A stretch of DNA of 64,000 bases from Phenylobacterium sp. (GTDB lineage Bacteria > Pseudomonadota > Alphaproteobacteria > Caulobacterales > Caulobacteraceae): positions 186,001 to 250,000 of the forward strand of contig NZ_JAUXSP010000015.1 in assembly GCF_030679875.1 (NCBI RefSeq), read 5' to 3'. The notes below the pieces were generated by a model. It searched no databases. It had not been told where the DNA came from and saw only the letters and a list, made by a program, of their open reading frames with translations. Shown piece after piece: positions 51,798-62,834 of the stretch (position 1 is its first letter; every line of letters starts with the position of its first letter). A program made the position numbers and the translations under genes.

Positions 51798-52856
51798 TCA
51801 AGATGGCCAGACCTTGAGCAGCGCCCGCAGGGCGGCAACCAGGGCCAGGGGCTGATCGACCATCACATGGTGGTTGGCGTCCGGGATGGCGATCTCGATC
51901 ATGTCGGCGGGCAGGGGGTTGGGGCGGCTGTCCTGACGTCTTGCGATCACCGGGGAATGCTCCCCGTGAATATGGGCGATCGGCACCTCGATCTTGGGCG
52001 GGCCATCGGTGACCAGGGCGTTCATGGCGCTGCGGTCGAGCTTGTTCCACATGGCCGGATCGAACATCCAGGTCCAGCCTTCGCCGGAGCCGTCCTCCAG
52101 CGGGGCGCGCTTCAGCGACTTCCGGGCGATGAAGTCGGCGACAAACAGGTGGCCGGCGGCCTGGGGCGGCATGAAGCGGAAACGGGCCAGGGCCTGCTCC
52201 AGGGTCGCATAGACCCGCTTGGGACGATCGGCGGTGGGGATGTTGCGCACCTGCTCCATGCGGCGCTCCATCTCCTCGCGCTCCTTGGGCGGCGGGCCGC
52301 CAAACCCGGTATCGACCAGTATGGCCGCATGCATACGCTCAGGATAACGGCTGGCGGCGTAGAAGACCTGCGAGCCGCCAAAGGAGTGGCCGATATAGAC
52401 CGGCTTGCGGCCGCCCTCGTAGAGGCCAGTGGCCTTGGCCACCGCCTCGGCATCCTCGGCGAAGTCCTGGAAGGCGTAGGTTTCGCGCCAGTCCGAAGCG
52501 CCCATGCCGGCCAGGGACATCGAGGCGACCCGGTAATCCTCGGCCAGATAGGGGGCGATGAAGCTCCACCAGTCGGCATGCGCGCTGTTGCCATGGACCA
52601 GCAGCAGGCCAGGCTTGCCCACTTCGCCCCAGGTCAGCACCTCGATCTGGGTGCCAAGCGAGGTGACGAAGCTGCGCTCAGGCGCCTTGGCGATGGCCGC
52701 CTCGAACCAGGCCGGGGCCGGCGGCTTCTCGCCCTTGAACGGGGCCAGAGGCGCCTGGATTTCCGGGGGCAGTTCGCCGGGCTTGGAGGGCACCGGTCGG
52801 TCGTCGTCAAACTCGGCGGCGGCCACGGCGGGGGAGGTCTTGCTCTGGTCGGTCAT
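51798..52856 (-). CDS. Alpha/beta hydrolase
   Basis: This 352-residue alpha/beta hydrolase has LLVHGNSAHADWWSF (oxyanion), YIGHSFGGSQ (nucleophile Ser), and a C-terminal ANHHVMVDQP that supplies the His. The N-terminal 60 residues are Pro-rich and probably extended. It follows a PaaI-like thioesterase gene by three bases, so the two are an operon with overlapping expression. The substrate is unknown; ester or epoxide hydrolase activity is possible. Confidence 0.9.
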   Translation of the reverse strand: MTDQSKTSPAVAAAEFDDDRPVPSKPGELPPEIQAPLAPFKGEKPPAPAWFEAAIAKAPERSFVTSLGTQIEVLTWGEVGKPGLLLVHGNSAHADWWSFIAPYLAEDYRVASMSLAGMGASDWRETYAFQDFAEDAEAVAKATGLYEGGRKPVYIGHSFGGSQVFYAASRYPERMHAAILVDTGFGGPPPKEREEMERRMEQVRNIPTADRPKRVYATLEQALARFRFMPPQAAGHLFVADFIARKSLKRAPLEDGSGEGWTWMFDPAMWNKLDRSAMNALVTDGPPKIEVPIAHIHGEHSPVIARRQDSRPNPLPADMIEIAIPDANHHVMVDQPLALVAALRALLKVWPS

Positions 52857-52859
52857 GGG

Positions 52860-53330
52860 TCAGGCCTGCCGCGCCTGGCGATCGCCCGGCGTCCGCTTGA
52901 TGTTGCGCAGGCCCTTGAAGACGCCGGCGCCGGTCATCAGCAGCCGGTCGTCGCACCAGATCTTGCCGCGCACCGTGAAGATGTCGTCCTGCTCGGAGAT
53001 GATCTCGCTGCCGCCCTCGACCCAGTCGCCCATCTGGGCGCCGGAGAGGAAGTCGGTGGTCAGGCGCACCGTGACCCAGCCGATCTCCCGCTGGTTGGAG
53101 ATCACCCGGCCCCAGGCCATGTCGGCGAAGCTCATCAGCATGCCGCCGTGGCAGTTGTTCATGCCGTTGGCGTGGTGCTCCTCCACGCGGAAGGCCATGA
53201 TCTCGTTATTGGCCTCGTCCCGCTTGGAATAGAAGGGGCCGACCGTGCGGCCAAAGCCACGCTGCCAGAGGTTGATCACATAGCCGTCCGGGACGACGGC
53301 GGTCTGCAGGGGGGTCAGATCATCGGACAT
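52860..53330 (-). CDS. PaaI-like hotdog thioesterase
   Basis: This 156-residue single-hotdog protein has the PaaI-type active-site segment NNCHGGMLMSFADMAWG, with the conserved HGG and the catalytic Asp. It is expected to hydrolyse acyl-CoA thioesters, perhaps aromatic ones. It sits three bases upstream of an alpha/beta hydrolase gene and downstream of pepF. A hairpin in the pepF spacer suggests it starts a separate transcript. Confidence 0.9.
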   Translation of the reverse strand: MSDDLTPLQTAVVPDGYVINLWQRGFGRTVGPFYSKRDEANNEIMAFRVEEHHANGMNNCHGGMLMSFADMAWGRVISNQREIGWVTVRLTTDFLSGAQMGDWVEGGSEIISEQDDIFTVRGKIWCDDRLLMTGAGVFKGLRNIKRTPGDRQARQA

Positions 53331-53370
53331 GCCCTGCTGACTAACGCCCGTTTGAAAAATGACAAGGCTT

Positions 53371-53387
53371 GAGGCGAGATTCGCCTC
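53371..53387 (-). terminator. Hairpin between pepF and the thioesterase gene
   Basis: A perfect 7-bp stem GAGGCGA/TCGCCTC with a 3-base loop lies 15 bases after the pepF stop on the minus strand. The following minus-strand sequence includes a T-run (CATTTTTC) about 11 bases later, which gives modest support for a terminator. Confidence 0.45.
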
Positions 53388-53402
53388 CGCCCCGTCCCCG
53401 GA

Positions 53403-55193
53403 TCAGACCAGGGCTTCGAACTCGTCCACCAGCCGCTCAAGCTGGGTCATGCCCGCCGCCCAGAAGGCCTTTTCCCGAGGGTTGAGACCGAAGGGGGCGA
53501 GCGCCTCCACATAGGTTTTGGAGCCCCCGGCGGCGAGCAGGTCCTCGTAGAGCGGCGCAAAGGCCTGCGGGTCCTCCCGACGCTTCTCCATCAGGCCGCG
53601 CACCAGCAGGTCGCCGAAGGCGTAGGCGTAGACATAGAAGGGCGCATGGGCGAAGTGGCTGACATAGGCCCAGTAGTGCTCGTAGCCGGCGTTGAGCTTG
53701 ATGGCCGGTCCCAGGCTTTCACCCATCACCTCCATCCAGATCGCCGAGATCTGATCGGTGGAGACTTCGCCCTGCTGGCGGGCGGCGTGGAAGGCGGTCT
53801 CGAACTTGTGGAAGGCGATCTGCCGGACCACGGTGTTCAGCCCGTCCTCGATCTTGCCGGCCAGCAGGCCGCGGCGCTCGGCGTCGGTAGCGCCGGCCAT
53901 CAGGCGCTCGAACACCAGACCTTCGCCGAAGATCGAGGCGGTCTCAGCCAGCGTCAGCGGCGTATCGGCCAGCAGGGTGCCGAGCGGCGCGCACAGGGTC
54001 TGGTGCACGGCATGGCCAAGCTCGTGGGCGAGCGTCAGCACGTCCCGGCGTTCGCCCATATAGTTCATGAACACATAGGGGTGCCGGTCGGCGCTGACCG
54101 GGTGGGAATAGGCGCCTGACTGTTTGCCGGCCCGGGGGCGGGCGTCGATCCAGGGCTCGGTGAAAAAGGTCTGGGCCGTGTCGGCGAACCGGGGCGCCAG
54201 CGCCGAGAAGGACTCCAGCACCATCTCCTGGGCCTGGGGCCAGGTGTAGGTCCGAGGCGCCGCCGCATCGAGGGGCGCATTGCGGTCCCAGTAGTCGAGG
54301 GTCTTGCGGCCCATGACCTTGGCCTTCAGGGCGTAGTAGCGATGGCTCACGGCGGGATAGGCCTCGGTCACCGCCTCCACCAGGGCTTCGACGGCGTCGG
54401 CGTCCACCTCGTTGGCCATGTGGCGGGAGGCGGCCGGGCTGGGGTATTTCCGCCAGCGGTCGTCCACCTGCTTTTCATAGGCCAGGGTGTTGAGGCAAAG
54501 CGCCAGCGTCGAGGTGCGCGCCTCCAGCGCCTTGGCCAGGGCCTGGGCCGCCTGTTTCCGCCGCCCGCCATCGGGGTCGGACAGCCGATTGAGAGTTTCT
54601 GGCAGGGTCAGGGTCTCGGACCCCACCTTGGCGGTCAGCTTGGCCAGGGTCTCGTCAAACAGGCGCATCCAGTTGGCCACGCCCGGCCCCCGGTCGATCA
54701 TCAACCGCTCAAGCTCGGCGCTCAGCTCGTGGGGCCGTGACAGGCGGACACGACGCAGCCAGGGCAGCCACCGACGGGCTGGCGCATGGGCGGCCAGGGC
54801 GGCGTCGAGCTCGGCTTCGTCCAGCTGGTTGATCTCCAGGGTGAAGAACAGGGTCTCGGCCCCGATCACCGCGGCCTTGGTGCGGAAATCCCCTTCGAAC
54901 TTGGCCCAGGCGGGATTGTCCCGCGCCGTGCTCGATGACAGGGACGCATAGGCGCCGACCCCATAGAGGGCGTTGGTTCCCACCTCATAAAGGGCGATGG
55001 TCTCGTTCAGCCAACGGCCGAGGGTTTCGGGCTCTCCGCGGGCGGCCACCAGCTTGCCCTGATAGGTCAGAAGCTCGGCGGCGGCCTTGCGGGCCTTGTC
55101 CAGGTCAGCCTCGATCTGCGGATCGTCGCGACCGGCATAGAGGTCGTCGAGGCGCCATTCGGGCAGGGTGTCGGTCTTGAGCGGTGCGTTCAT
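53403..55193 (-). CDS. pepF: M3 family oligoendopeptidase F
   Basis: This 596-residue zinc metallopeptidase of the M3 family has the HEXXH motif in LAHELGHAVHQTL and a downstream Glu in AETASIFGEGLVFERL, the third Zn ligand. The N-terminal region (about 1-200) is the helical PepF domain. It cleaves short peptides in the cytoplasm. No signal peptide is present. It begins a minus-strand group; an Lrp-family regulator gene lies 55 bp upstream, also on the minus strand. Confidence 0.95.
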   Translation of the reverse strand: MNAPLKTDTLPEWRLDDLYAGRDDPQIEADLDKARKAAAELLTYQGKLVAARGEPETLGRWLNETIALYEVGTNALYGVGAYASLSSSTARDNPAWAKFEGDFRTKAAVIGAETLFFTLEINQLDEAELDAALAAHAPARRWLPWLRRVRLSRPHELSAELERLMIDRGPGVANWMRLFDETLAKLTAKVGSETLTLPETLNRLSDPDGGRRKQAAQALAKALEARTSTLALCLNTLAYEKQVDDRWRKYPSPAASRHMANEVDADAVEALVEAVTEAYPAVSHRYYALKAKVMGRKTLDYWDRNAPLDAAAPRTYTWPQAQEMVLESFSALAPRFADTAQTFFTEPWIDARPRAGKQSGAYSHPVSADRHPYVFMNYMGERRDVLTLAHELGHAVHQTLCAPLGTLLADTPLTLAETASIFGEGLVFERLMAGATDAERRGLLAGKIEDGLNTVVRQIAFHKFETAFHAARQQGEVSTDQISAIWMEVMGESLGPAIKLNAGYEHYWAYVSHFAHAPFYVYAYAFGDLLVRGLMEKRREDPQAFAPLYEDLLAAGGSKTYVEALAPFGLNPREKAFWAAGMTQLERLVDEFEALV

Positions 55194-55248
55194 GGACGCG
55201 ATCTAAGCACGCCAGAAGCCGGCCGCCACCTCTCCATCGCCGAAGAAT

Positions 55249-55671
55249 TTAAAGGCGCGTGGTGGCCAGCAGGATCGAGGTCTCGGTGGCGGCGATGCCG
55301 GGGATCCGCCGGATCTCGTCAAGGGCGGCGCTGAAAGCGGCCAGGCTATCGGTGTCGAGCTCCGCCACCAGGTCCCAGCGGCCATTGGTGGTGTGGATCG
55401 CCACCACCTCGGCGAAGCCCTGCAGGGCGCGCACCACCCGAGGGCTCCCCTCGCCTTCCACCGAGAGGGTCATGATCGCCCGCACCCGCTGGGCCTCGAC
55501 ATCGGGGCGGGTGCGAACCGTAAAGCCCTGGATCACCCCGCGCTGGCGCATCTTGTCGATCCGGTTCTGCACCGTGCCGCGGGAGACCTTCAGGCGCTCG
55601 GCCAGGGCCGCCACCGAGGTCCGGGCGTCGGCGCGCAGCAGGGCGAGCAGCTGACGGTCGGTCTCATCCAT
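55249..55671 (-). CDS. Lrp/AsnC family transcriptional regulator
   Basis: This 140-residue regulator has an N-terminal helix-turn-helix (MDETDRQLLALLRADARTSVAALAERLKVSRGTVQNRI) and a C-terminal RAM ligand-binding domain (from about residue 60, GFTVRTRPDVEAQRVRAIM). It is divergent from the arginine/ornithine catabolic pair, and a perfect palindrome lies in the intervening 126 bp. By analogy with BkdR/PutR-type Lrp proteins, it probably senses an amino acid such as arginine or ornithine and activates the pair. Confidence 0.94.
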   Translation of the reverse strand: MDETDRQLLALLRADARTSVAALAERLKVSRGTVQNRIDKMRQRGVIQGFTVRTRPDVEAQRVRAIMTLSVEGEGSPRVVRALQGFAEVVAIHTTNGRWDLVAELDTDSLAAFSAALDEIRRIPGIAATETSILLATTRL

Positions 55672-55688
55672 CTCAAATCGCTATCTGC

Positions 55689-55707
55689 TTCTGACGAAAC
55701 GTCAGAA
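55689..55707. promoter_or_regulatory. Palindromic operator between Lrp regulator and arginine catabolism genes
   Basis: TTCTGACG-AAA-CGTCAGAA is a perfect 8-bp inverted repeat with a 3-base centre, 18 bases upstream of the lrp start codon and 91 bases upstream of the amidinohydrolase gene. Size and spacing fit an Lrp-family binding site. It could serve both autoregulation and control of the divergent operon. Confidence 0.72.
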
Positions 55708-55797
55708 CTATCAGCATATCTTACAAGTCTTGCGCCTTTTCGCTAGCACCGCTGCGCCCGATCCTCGACGCCACCGTGACTTTCTGGGAGGCGCGCC

Positions 55798-56673
55798 ATG
55801 GCGACCCCGCACTATCTGATGACCGATCCGGCCCATTTCGAGGTCAGCTACCAGATCAATCCGTGGATGAATCCGGCCGTCTGGCGCGCCGACGCCGGGG
55901 CCTGCGCCCGGGCCGCTGCGGCCTCGACCGAGCTCCGCCACGCCATTGAAGCGGCCGGGGGAACGGTGGAGATGATCCCCGCCGAGGCCGGCCTGCCCGA
56001 TCTGGTCTTTCCGGCCAACGCCGCCACAGTGCTGGATGGCCGCGCCCTGATGGCCCGCTTCGCCCATCCCGAACGGCGCGGCGAAGAAACGCCCTTCCTG
56101 ACGGCCTTCCAGGCCCTGCGCGACCGCGGCGTCCTGCGGGAGGTGGCCGACCTGCCGCCCGGCGTGGTGCACGAAGGCGCCGGCGACGCCCTGTGGGACG
56201 CCGCCCGCGGCTTGTTCTGGGGCGGCCATGGACAGCGCTCGACCCTGGCGGGCCTGGAGGCCCATGCCGATTTCTTCGGCCAGGAGGTGGTCGCCCTGGA
56301 GCTGGCGACCCCACACTTCTACCACCTGGACACCTGCATGCGCCCGCTCGATGGCGGTCACATCCTCTACTACCCGCCAGCCTTTACCGATCAGGCCCTG
56401 ACAACCCTGCGCGAGCGGGTCGCGCCCGAGATGCTGATTGAGGCCGACAAGGCCGCCGCAGAGGCGCTCTGCGTCAATGCGGTGAATCTGGGCGAGACCG
56501 TCATCATGGCCAAGGCCCCTGCGAGCCTGCGCGCCGCCCTGGAGGCCCGCGGCTACCGCCTGGTCGAGGTCGATCTCTCCCCCTTCATCATGTCCGGCGG
56601 CGCGGCCTTCTGCATGAGCCTGCGGCTGGACCTGACATCCCAACCCCAAGCCGCCCTTGCGGCCGCCGAATGA
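55798..56673 (+). CDS. Arginine deiminase-related amidinohydrolase (DDAH/CtlX-like)
   Basis: This 291-residue member of the guanidino-group-modifying superfamily (dimethylarginine dimethylaminohydrolase, arginine deiminase) has [22 protein letters not shown], the catalytic His in [11 protein letters not shown], and a C-terminal nucleophilic Cys in [10 protein letters not shown]. It would convert arginine or a methylated derivative to citrulline or ornithine-related products. It is followed by rocD eight bases downstream and faces an Lrp regulator. This suggests an arginine to ornithine to glutamate route; the precise substrate is uncertain. Confidence 0.9.
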   Translation: MATPHYLMTDPAHFEVSYQINPWMNPAVWRADAGACARAAAASTELRHAIEAAGGTVEMIPAEAGLPDLVFPANAATVLDGRALMARFAHPERRGEETPFLTAFQALRDRGVLREVADLPPGVVHEGAGDALWDAARGLFWGGHGQRSTLAGLEAHADFFGQEVVALELATPHFYHLDTCMRPLDGGHILYYPPAFTDQALTTLRERVAPEMLIEADKAAAEALCVNAVNLGETVIMAKAPASLRAALEARGYRLVEVDLSPFIMSGGAAFCMSLRLDLTSQPQAALAAAE

Positions 56674-56681
56674 GGTTTCCC

Positions 56682-57917
56682 ATGACCGACAACATCTTTC
56701 TCGAGCGCCCCGTCCTGTCGACCCCACAGGACTATATCGCCGCCGAGGCGCGGCTGGGCGCGCGCAACTACAAGCCGCTCGACGTGGTGCTGAGCCGCGG
56801 CGAGGGGGTCTATGTCTGGGATGTCGAGGGCAAGCGCTATCTGGACGGGCTTTCGGCCTATTCAGCGGTCAACCAGGGCCATTGCCATCCGAAGATCCTG
56901 GCGGCCATGACCGAGCAGGCCGGCAAGCTGACCCTGACCAGCCGGGCCTTCCGCAACGACCAGCTGGCCCTCTTCTATGAGGAAATCTGCGCGCTGACGG
57001 GGTCTCATCGCGCCCTGCCGATGAACTCGGGCGCCGAAGCCGTCGAAAGCGCCCTGAAGGTGGCCCGCAAGTGGGGCTATGAGGTCAAGGGCGTGCCCGC
57101 CGGCCAGGCCGAGATCATCGTCTGCTCGGAGAACTTCCACGGGCGGACGCTGGCCATCGTCGGCTTCTCCACCGACGCGCAGGCCCGGGGCGGCTTTGGC
57201 CCCTTCGCGCCAGGCTTCAAGGTCGTCCCCTTCGGCGACGCTGCGGCCCTGGAAGCGGCCATCACCCCCAACACCGTCGCCTTCCTGGTCGAGCCGATCC
57301 AGGGGGAGGCGGGCGTCATCATCCCACCGGCCGGCTATCTGAAGAGCGCCCGCGAGCTCTGCACCCGCCACAACGTCGTCCTGATCCTTGATGAGATCCA
57401 GACGGGCCTTGGCCGCACCGGCAAGCTGCTGGCCGAGGAGCATGAGGGGGTCGAGGCCGACCTGACCCTGGTGGGCAAGGCGCTGTCGGGGGGCTTCTAC
57501 CCCGTCTCTGCGGTGCTCTCGAACGACGCGGTCGTGGGTGTGCTGAAGCCCGGCGAACACGGCTCGACCTTTGGCGGCAACCCCCTGGCCTGCGCGGTGG
57601 CCCGGGCCGCCCTGAAGGTGCTGGTGGAAGAGGACATGATCGGCAACGCTCAGCGGGTCGGCGACCGCCTGCGGGCCTCGCTGGCCTCGATCCGCCACGA
57701 GGCGATCAAGGAGGTCCGCGGCCGGGGCCTGATGCTGGCCGTCGAACTGCACCCAGAAGCCGGCGGCGCCCGGAAGGTCTGCGAGAACCTCCAGCGCCGC
57801 GGCCTGCTGTGCAAGGAGACCCACGACCACACCATCCGTATCGCCCCGCCCCTGGTCCTGAGCTCCGATCAGGCCGACTGGATCGCCGAGCAGTTCGAAG
57901 CCGCGCTTGGGAGCTGA
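56682..57917 (+). CDS. rocD: Ornithine-oxo-acid transaminase
   Basis: RocD, 411 residues, is a class III PLP aminotransferase converting ornithine and 2-oxoglutarate to glutamate-5-semialdehyde and glutamate. The PLP Lys is in [16 protein letters not shown], and [13 protein letters not shown] and the N-terminal [21 protein letters not shown] are typical of ornithine aminotransferases. The ATG at 56682 follows GAGGTTTCCC; an ATG 12 bp earlier overlaps the previous stop. It converges on the quinoprotein dehydrogenase with a 5-bp gap. Confidence 0.95.
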   Translation: MTDNIFLERPVLSTPQDYIAAEARLGARNYKPLDVVLSRGEGVYVWDVEGKRYLDGLSAYSAVNQGHCHPKILAAMTEQAGKLTLTSRAFRNDQLALFYEEICALTGSHRALPMNSGAEAVESALKVARKWGYEVKGVPAGQAEIIVCSENFHGRTLAIVGFSTDAQARGGFGPFAPGFKVVPFGDAAALEAAITPNTVAFLVEPIQGEAGVIIPPAGYLKSARELCTRHNVVLILDEIQTGLGRTGKLLAEEHEGVEADLTLVGKALSGGFYPVSAVLSNDAVVGVLKPGEHGSTFGGNPLACAVARAALKVLVEEDMIGNAQRVGDRLRASLASIRHEAIKEVRGRGLMLAVELHPEAGGARKVCENLQRRGLLCKETHDHTIRIAPPLVLSSDQADWIAEQFEAALGS

Positions 57918-57922
57918 CCTGC

Positions 57923-60034
57923 CTACCTGGACGCGGCCTGGATAGGCGTCGGGGTTGCGCCCTTGCGCGCCTCCGTCAGCACATAGGCGCGGATGTTCTC
58001 GGCCTCGGCGGCGGAAAGGAAGCGGGAGAAACTGGCCATGCCCCGCGGGGCCAGGGCCCCGTCGAGCACCACCGACGACCAGTTTTCCGCTGACAGCAGC
58101 ATCTGGGATCGCTTCAGATCGGGCAGATACCGGCCCGAAGCGTTGGACCCGTGGCAGACCTGGCAATACTGCTGGAAGCTCTCAAAGCCCGCCTTGGCGC
58201 TCCCCCTTGAGCTGACTCCCGTCAGGTCCAGGGGCTGGATCTCCGGCAGGTCATAGGCTGGCGCGGTCGCCGCGCCCCCAAGCTTGAAGACCAGCAGCCG
58301 GCCGGGAAGACGCGAACGATCCGGCAACAGGGCGGGCGAAGATAAAGCTCCGGCGCCCCCATAGCCGACCATCAGGGCCACATACTGCTCGCCATTGATC
58401 TCATAGGTCGAGGGCGGGGCGATGACCCCGTTCACCGTCTCATAGGACCACAGCTTGGCGCCGGTGGCCGCGTCATAGGCCGAGAAGGTCCCCTCGGCGG
58501 CGCCCTGGAAGACCAGGCCCCCGGCCGTGGTCATGACGCCGGCGTTCCAGAAGAACGGATGCTCGACGGTCCAGCGGGCCTTCTGGGCCACCGGGTCCCA
58601 GGCGATCAGCTGCCCCTTCACCATCGCCTTCAATCCGGCCATCTGGGCGGCGTCATCGGGAAGGGCGTTGGCCAGGAAGTCTGTGCCGATGTTCCAGGCG
58701 CCGGGCTGGTGGCGATATTTGGGGTCATCCCCATAGGCGAAGGGCACCACCTGGGCGGGGATATAGACCAGCCCCGTCTGCGGATTGAACGCCATGGGAT
58801 GCCAGTTGTGGGCCCCGAACGGCGCGGGGATCTGCAGCGTTGGCGCGTCGCGATAGCGGGCGCCCGGCGCCTCAATGGGCCGCCCAGTGGCCTTGTCGAC
58901 ACCGGTGGCCCAGGTGATCGGCACATAGGCCTCGGCCGAGATCAGCTCGCCGGTGGCGCGGTCCAGCACATAGAAGAAGCCGTTCTTGGGGGCCTGCATC
59001 AGGACCTGACGCGACTGGCCCTCAATGGTCAGGTCCGACAGGATGATGTGCTGCGTGGCCGTATAGTCCCAGCTCTCGCCGGGCGTGGTCTGATAGTGCC
59101 AGACGTATTGGCCGGTGTCGGGCTTGAGCGCCAGGATCGAGGAGACGAACAGGTTGTCGCCCTTTCCGTCCGAGCGCTTCTCGTGGTTCCAGGGCGTACC
59201 ATTGCCGACCCCCACATAGAGCAGGTCGAGCTTGGGGTCGTAGGCCATGGCGTCCCAGACCGTGGCCCCGCCGCCGGTGGCCTTCCAGCCCTCGCCAAAC
59301 CAGGTGCCGGCCGCCTTCTCCGCCAGGATGGCGTCCGAGGCCGCACCGTCCGGCTGGCCATCGGGATTGGGGGCTGTGAAAAAGCGCCAGACCAGGGCGC
59401 CGGTCTCCGCGTCGAAAGCCGACAGATAGCCGCGCACGCCATATTCAGCGCCGCCATTGCCGATCAGCACCTTGCCCTTGATGACCCGCGGGGCGCCGGT
59501 GATGGTGTAGGGCTTGGCGGTATCTGTGGTCTGCACTGACCAGGCCTCGGCGCCGGTGGCCGCGTCCAGGGCGATCAGCCGGCCATCGAGGGCGCCGACA
59601 AAGACCTTGCCGCCCCAGACCGCGACCCCGCGATTGACCACGTCGCAGCAGGCGTCGAAGGCCTTCTCTCCGGCCACCTTGGGGTCATAGGACCATTTCA
59701 GCGCGCCGGTGGCCGCATCGAAGGCATAGACCTTTGACCAGGCCGTGGTGGTGTAGAGCATCCCGTCCTTGACGATGGGCGTGGCCTCCTGACCGCGATC
59801 AGTGTCGAACTCGTAGGACCAGGCGAGTCCGAGTTCGCCCACCGACTCGGTGTTGATCTGGGTAAGCGGGCTGAACCGCTGCTCGGAATAGGACCGGCCA
59901 TAGGAGAGCCACTCGGCATTGGTCTCGGCGGCCTCCAGGCGCGCCTGATCGACGTCCTTGGAGCCTGCGGCCTCCTGGCAGGCGCTGAGCAGGGTGGCGC
60001 AGGCGAGCGCGATCAGGGTGAACTTGAGTTGCAT
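57923..60034 (-). CDS. PQQ-dependent quinohemoprotein alcohol dehydrogenase (lipoprotein)
   Basis: This 703-residue periplasmic enzyme has an eight-bladed PQQ propeller (about 35-590) with tryptophan-docking repeats, the unusual adjacent-cysteine disulfide (DACCDVVNRGVAVW) near the PQQ site, and the catalytic Asp in SWDYTATQH. A C-terminal cytochrome c domain has CQVCHGS (CxxCH), so it is a type II quinohemoprotein. Its leader ends in LSAC, a lipobox, which would anchor it to a membrane. It oxidises alcohols and passes electrons to the respiratory chain. No PQQ biosynthesis genes are in the window. Confidence 0.95.
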   Translation of the reverse strand: MQLKFTLIALACATLLSACQEAAGSKDVDQARLEAAETNAEWLSYGRSYSEQRFSPLTQINTESVGELGLAWSYEFDTDRGQEATPIVKDGMLYTTTAWSKVYAFDAATGALKWSYDPKVAGEKAFDACCDVVNRGVAVWGGKVFVGALDGRLIALDAATGAEAWSVQTTDTAKPYTITGAPRVIKGKVLIGNGGAEYGVRGYLSAFDAETGALVWRFFTAPNPDGQPDGAASDAILAEKAAGTWFGEGWKATGGGATVWDAMAYDPKLDLLYVGVGNGTPWNHEKRSDGKGDNLFVSSILALKPDTGQYVWHYQTTPGESWDYTATQHIILSDLTIEGQSRQVLMQAPKNGFFYVLDRATGELISAEAYVPITWATGVDKATGRPIEAPGARYRDAPTLQIPAPFGAHNWHPMAFNPQTGLVYIPAQVVPFAYGDDPKYRHQPGAWNIGTDFLANALPDDAAQMAGLKAMVKGQLIAWDPVAQKARWTVEHPFFWNAGVMTTAGGLVFQGAAEGTFSAYDAATGAKLWSYETVNGVIAPPSTYEINGEQYVALMVGYGGAGALSSPALLPDRSRLPGRLLVFKLGGAATAPAYDLPEIQPLDLTGVSSRGSAKAGFESFQQYCQVCHGSNASGRYLPDLKRSQMLLSAENWSSVVLDGALAPRGMASFSRFLSAAEAENIRAYVLTEARKGATPTPIQAASR

Positions 60035-60116
60035 GGCGGCCCTCCCCGGCCCGGCCGCGTGCCCGGCCCTTGAGCGCCACTATGGCCACCTCTGGCCCAG
60101 AGGCAAATCCCCCGCC

Positions 60117-60770
60117 TCAGCCAGCCGGTGGGCGGACGGGACGGTCGGCGAAGGCCGCCATCAGGGTCACGACGAGAAAGGCGACGATCGCCGAGACGCC
60201 CATCCCCACCGGATCACCATCGGCCGGCAGCAGCATGGCGACGATCTGCAGGGCGACCAGGAAACCAATGAAGGCCGGCGCGGCGACGAGGCCGAGCCCC
60301 TGCCGGCCACGGCTCCAGGCCCAGGCGGCGCCGGCCATGGCGATCAGACCGATCTCCACCGCCTGCTCGGGCACAGGATAGTCCCACAGCCCCAGCCCAA
60401 CCTTGGGTCCGCCGAACCACAGGGCGAGATCAGGCCGGTGGACCAGAAAATCCAGCAGCCAGTGGGAGAAGACCACCGCACCAACCATCATCGCAGCGGC
60501 CCAGGGCAGCCGCAGGACAAGCCTTGCAGCCAGGCCGCCCAACACGGACCAAGCCGCCGCCGCGGGCAGGGAATGGGTATAGGGCATGTGCTCGAGGACC
60601 AGGGCGCTGCCGGGCAGGTCCGGATCGACCGAGACCCGCTCGACGCCTGTGATGATCAGCGCGCCCCACGCGACATCCACCAGCTGGGCGGCGAGGACGT
60701 AGACCCATAATGGCCCGCGGGGTTCGATCGCCTTGGCGGCGATGGCGGCGGCATAGTGGCCCACGAACAT
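60117..60770 (-). CDS. Membrane protein resembling YdjM/DUF457 family
   Basis: This 217-residue protein has about six transmembrane segments. His/Asp motifs FVGHYAAAIAAK, EHMPYTHSLP and FSHWLLDFLVHRPDL match the YdjM-like membrane-bound hydrolase family (DUF457), in which they may bind metal. The ATG at 60770 follows GGAGGG; an upstream ATG at 60824 adds an unconvincing extension. It is divergent from the tacA-like regulator. The biochemical role of the family is unresolved. Confidence 0.8.
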   Translation of the reverse strand: MFVGHYAAAIAAKAIEPRGPLWVYVLAAQLVDVAWGALIITGVERVSVDPDLPGSALVLEHMPYTHSLPAAAAWSVLGGLAARLVLRLPWAAAMMVGAVVFSHWLLDFLVHRPDLALWFGGPKVGLGLWDYPVPEQAVEIGLIAMAGAAWAWSRGRQGLGLVAAPAFIGFLVALQIVAMLLPADGDPVGMGVSAIVAFLVVTLMAAFADRPVRPPAG

Positions 60771-60947
60771 GACAAGTCCCTCCCCAGGGAGGTTCATCAA
60801 GGGCCCCGACGGCGCCACGGTCAAGCCTTGGCCGTTAACCCCTGACTCAGGTCTGGGAAACCCCGCCTTTACCGGCGACCTGTATCAATCCGCGACAAGT
60901 GAGCCCCACCCGGAGAGGTGGGCGTCCGGTACAGGTGGTGTCTTCCA

Positions 60948-62441
<1,494 letters not shown>

Positions 62442-62519
62442 GGCGGGTCCAGAAATCCAGAGGCGCAAGGCCCCGGATGACGGTGTGGGGTGGCGGCCGC
62501 GCCGGCGTCTCGGGCGCCG

Positions 62520-62834
62520 CTATTCCTCCGCCTCGCGCGGTTTGCGGCTGAAGCCCCGGCGGGCCATCTGGGGCTTCTCACCCTTGGCCTTGGCCGAGAT
62601 TTCCTTGAGCTTCCGGTGCTGCAGGGCCGACAGCGCCTGGCCCGGCGCACCCTTTTCGGGGTCGCCAAAGGCCCGGCCATAGGTGTTCACCCGATCCTCC
62701 ACCGATCCCAGGAACTCGCCCTCCCATTCGGAGAGCTCAACGCCGGTTCGTGCGGCCTCACGCTGAACGCGCTTGAGCGCATTCAGCGCGGCCCGCTTGG
62801 CCTGGGCCCTCGGGTCTGGCGGTTTGCGCTTCAA
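62520..62834 (-). CDS. Small basic protein coupled to gapR
   Basis: This 104-residue, highly charged protein is rich in Lys, Arg, Ala and Glu, with no signal peptide or membrane segment. It starts at TTG, overlapping the gapR stop (TTGA), with GGAGA just upstream inside gapR, so translation is probably coupled. The C-terminus is strongly basic ([12 protein letters not shown]). It could bind nucleic acid or ribosomes, but I do not recognise a family and the suggestion rests only on charge. Confidence 0.7.
   Translation of the reverse strand: MKRKPPDPRAQAKRAALNALKRVQREAARTGVELSEWEGEFLGSVEDRVNTYGRAFGDPEKGAPGQALSALQHRKLKEISAKAKGEKPQMARRGFSRKPREAEE

Noticed and set aside
60830-60845. GTTAACCCC in the tacA/membrane gene gap as a CtrA half-site
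   Set aside because: The second TTAA at seven-base spacing is absent, so it is no more than a half-match.
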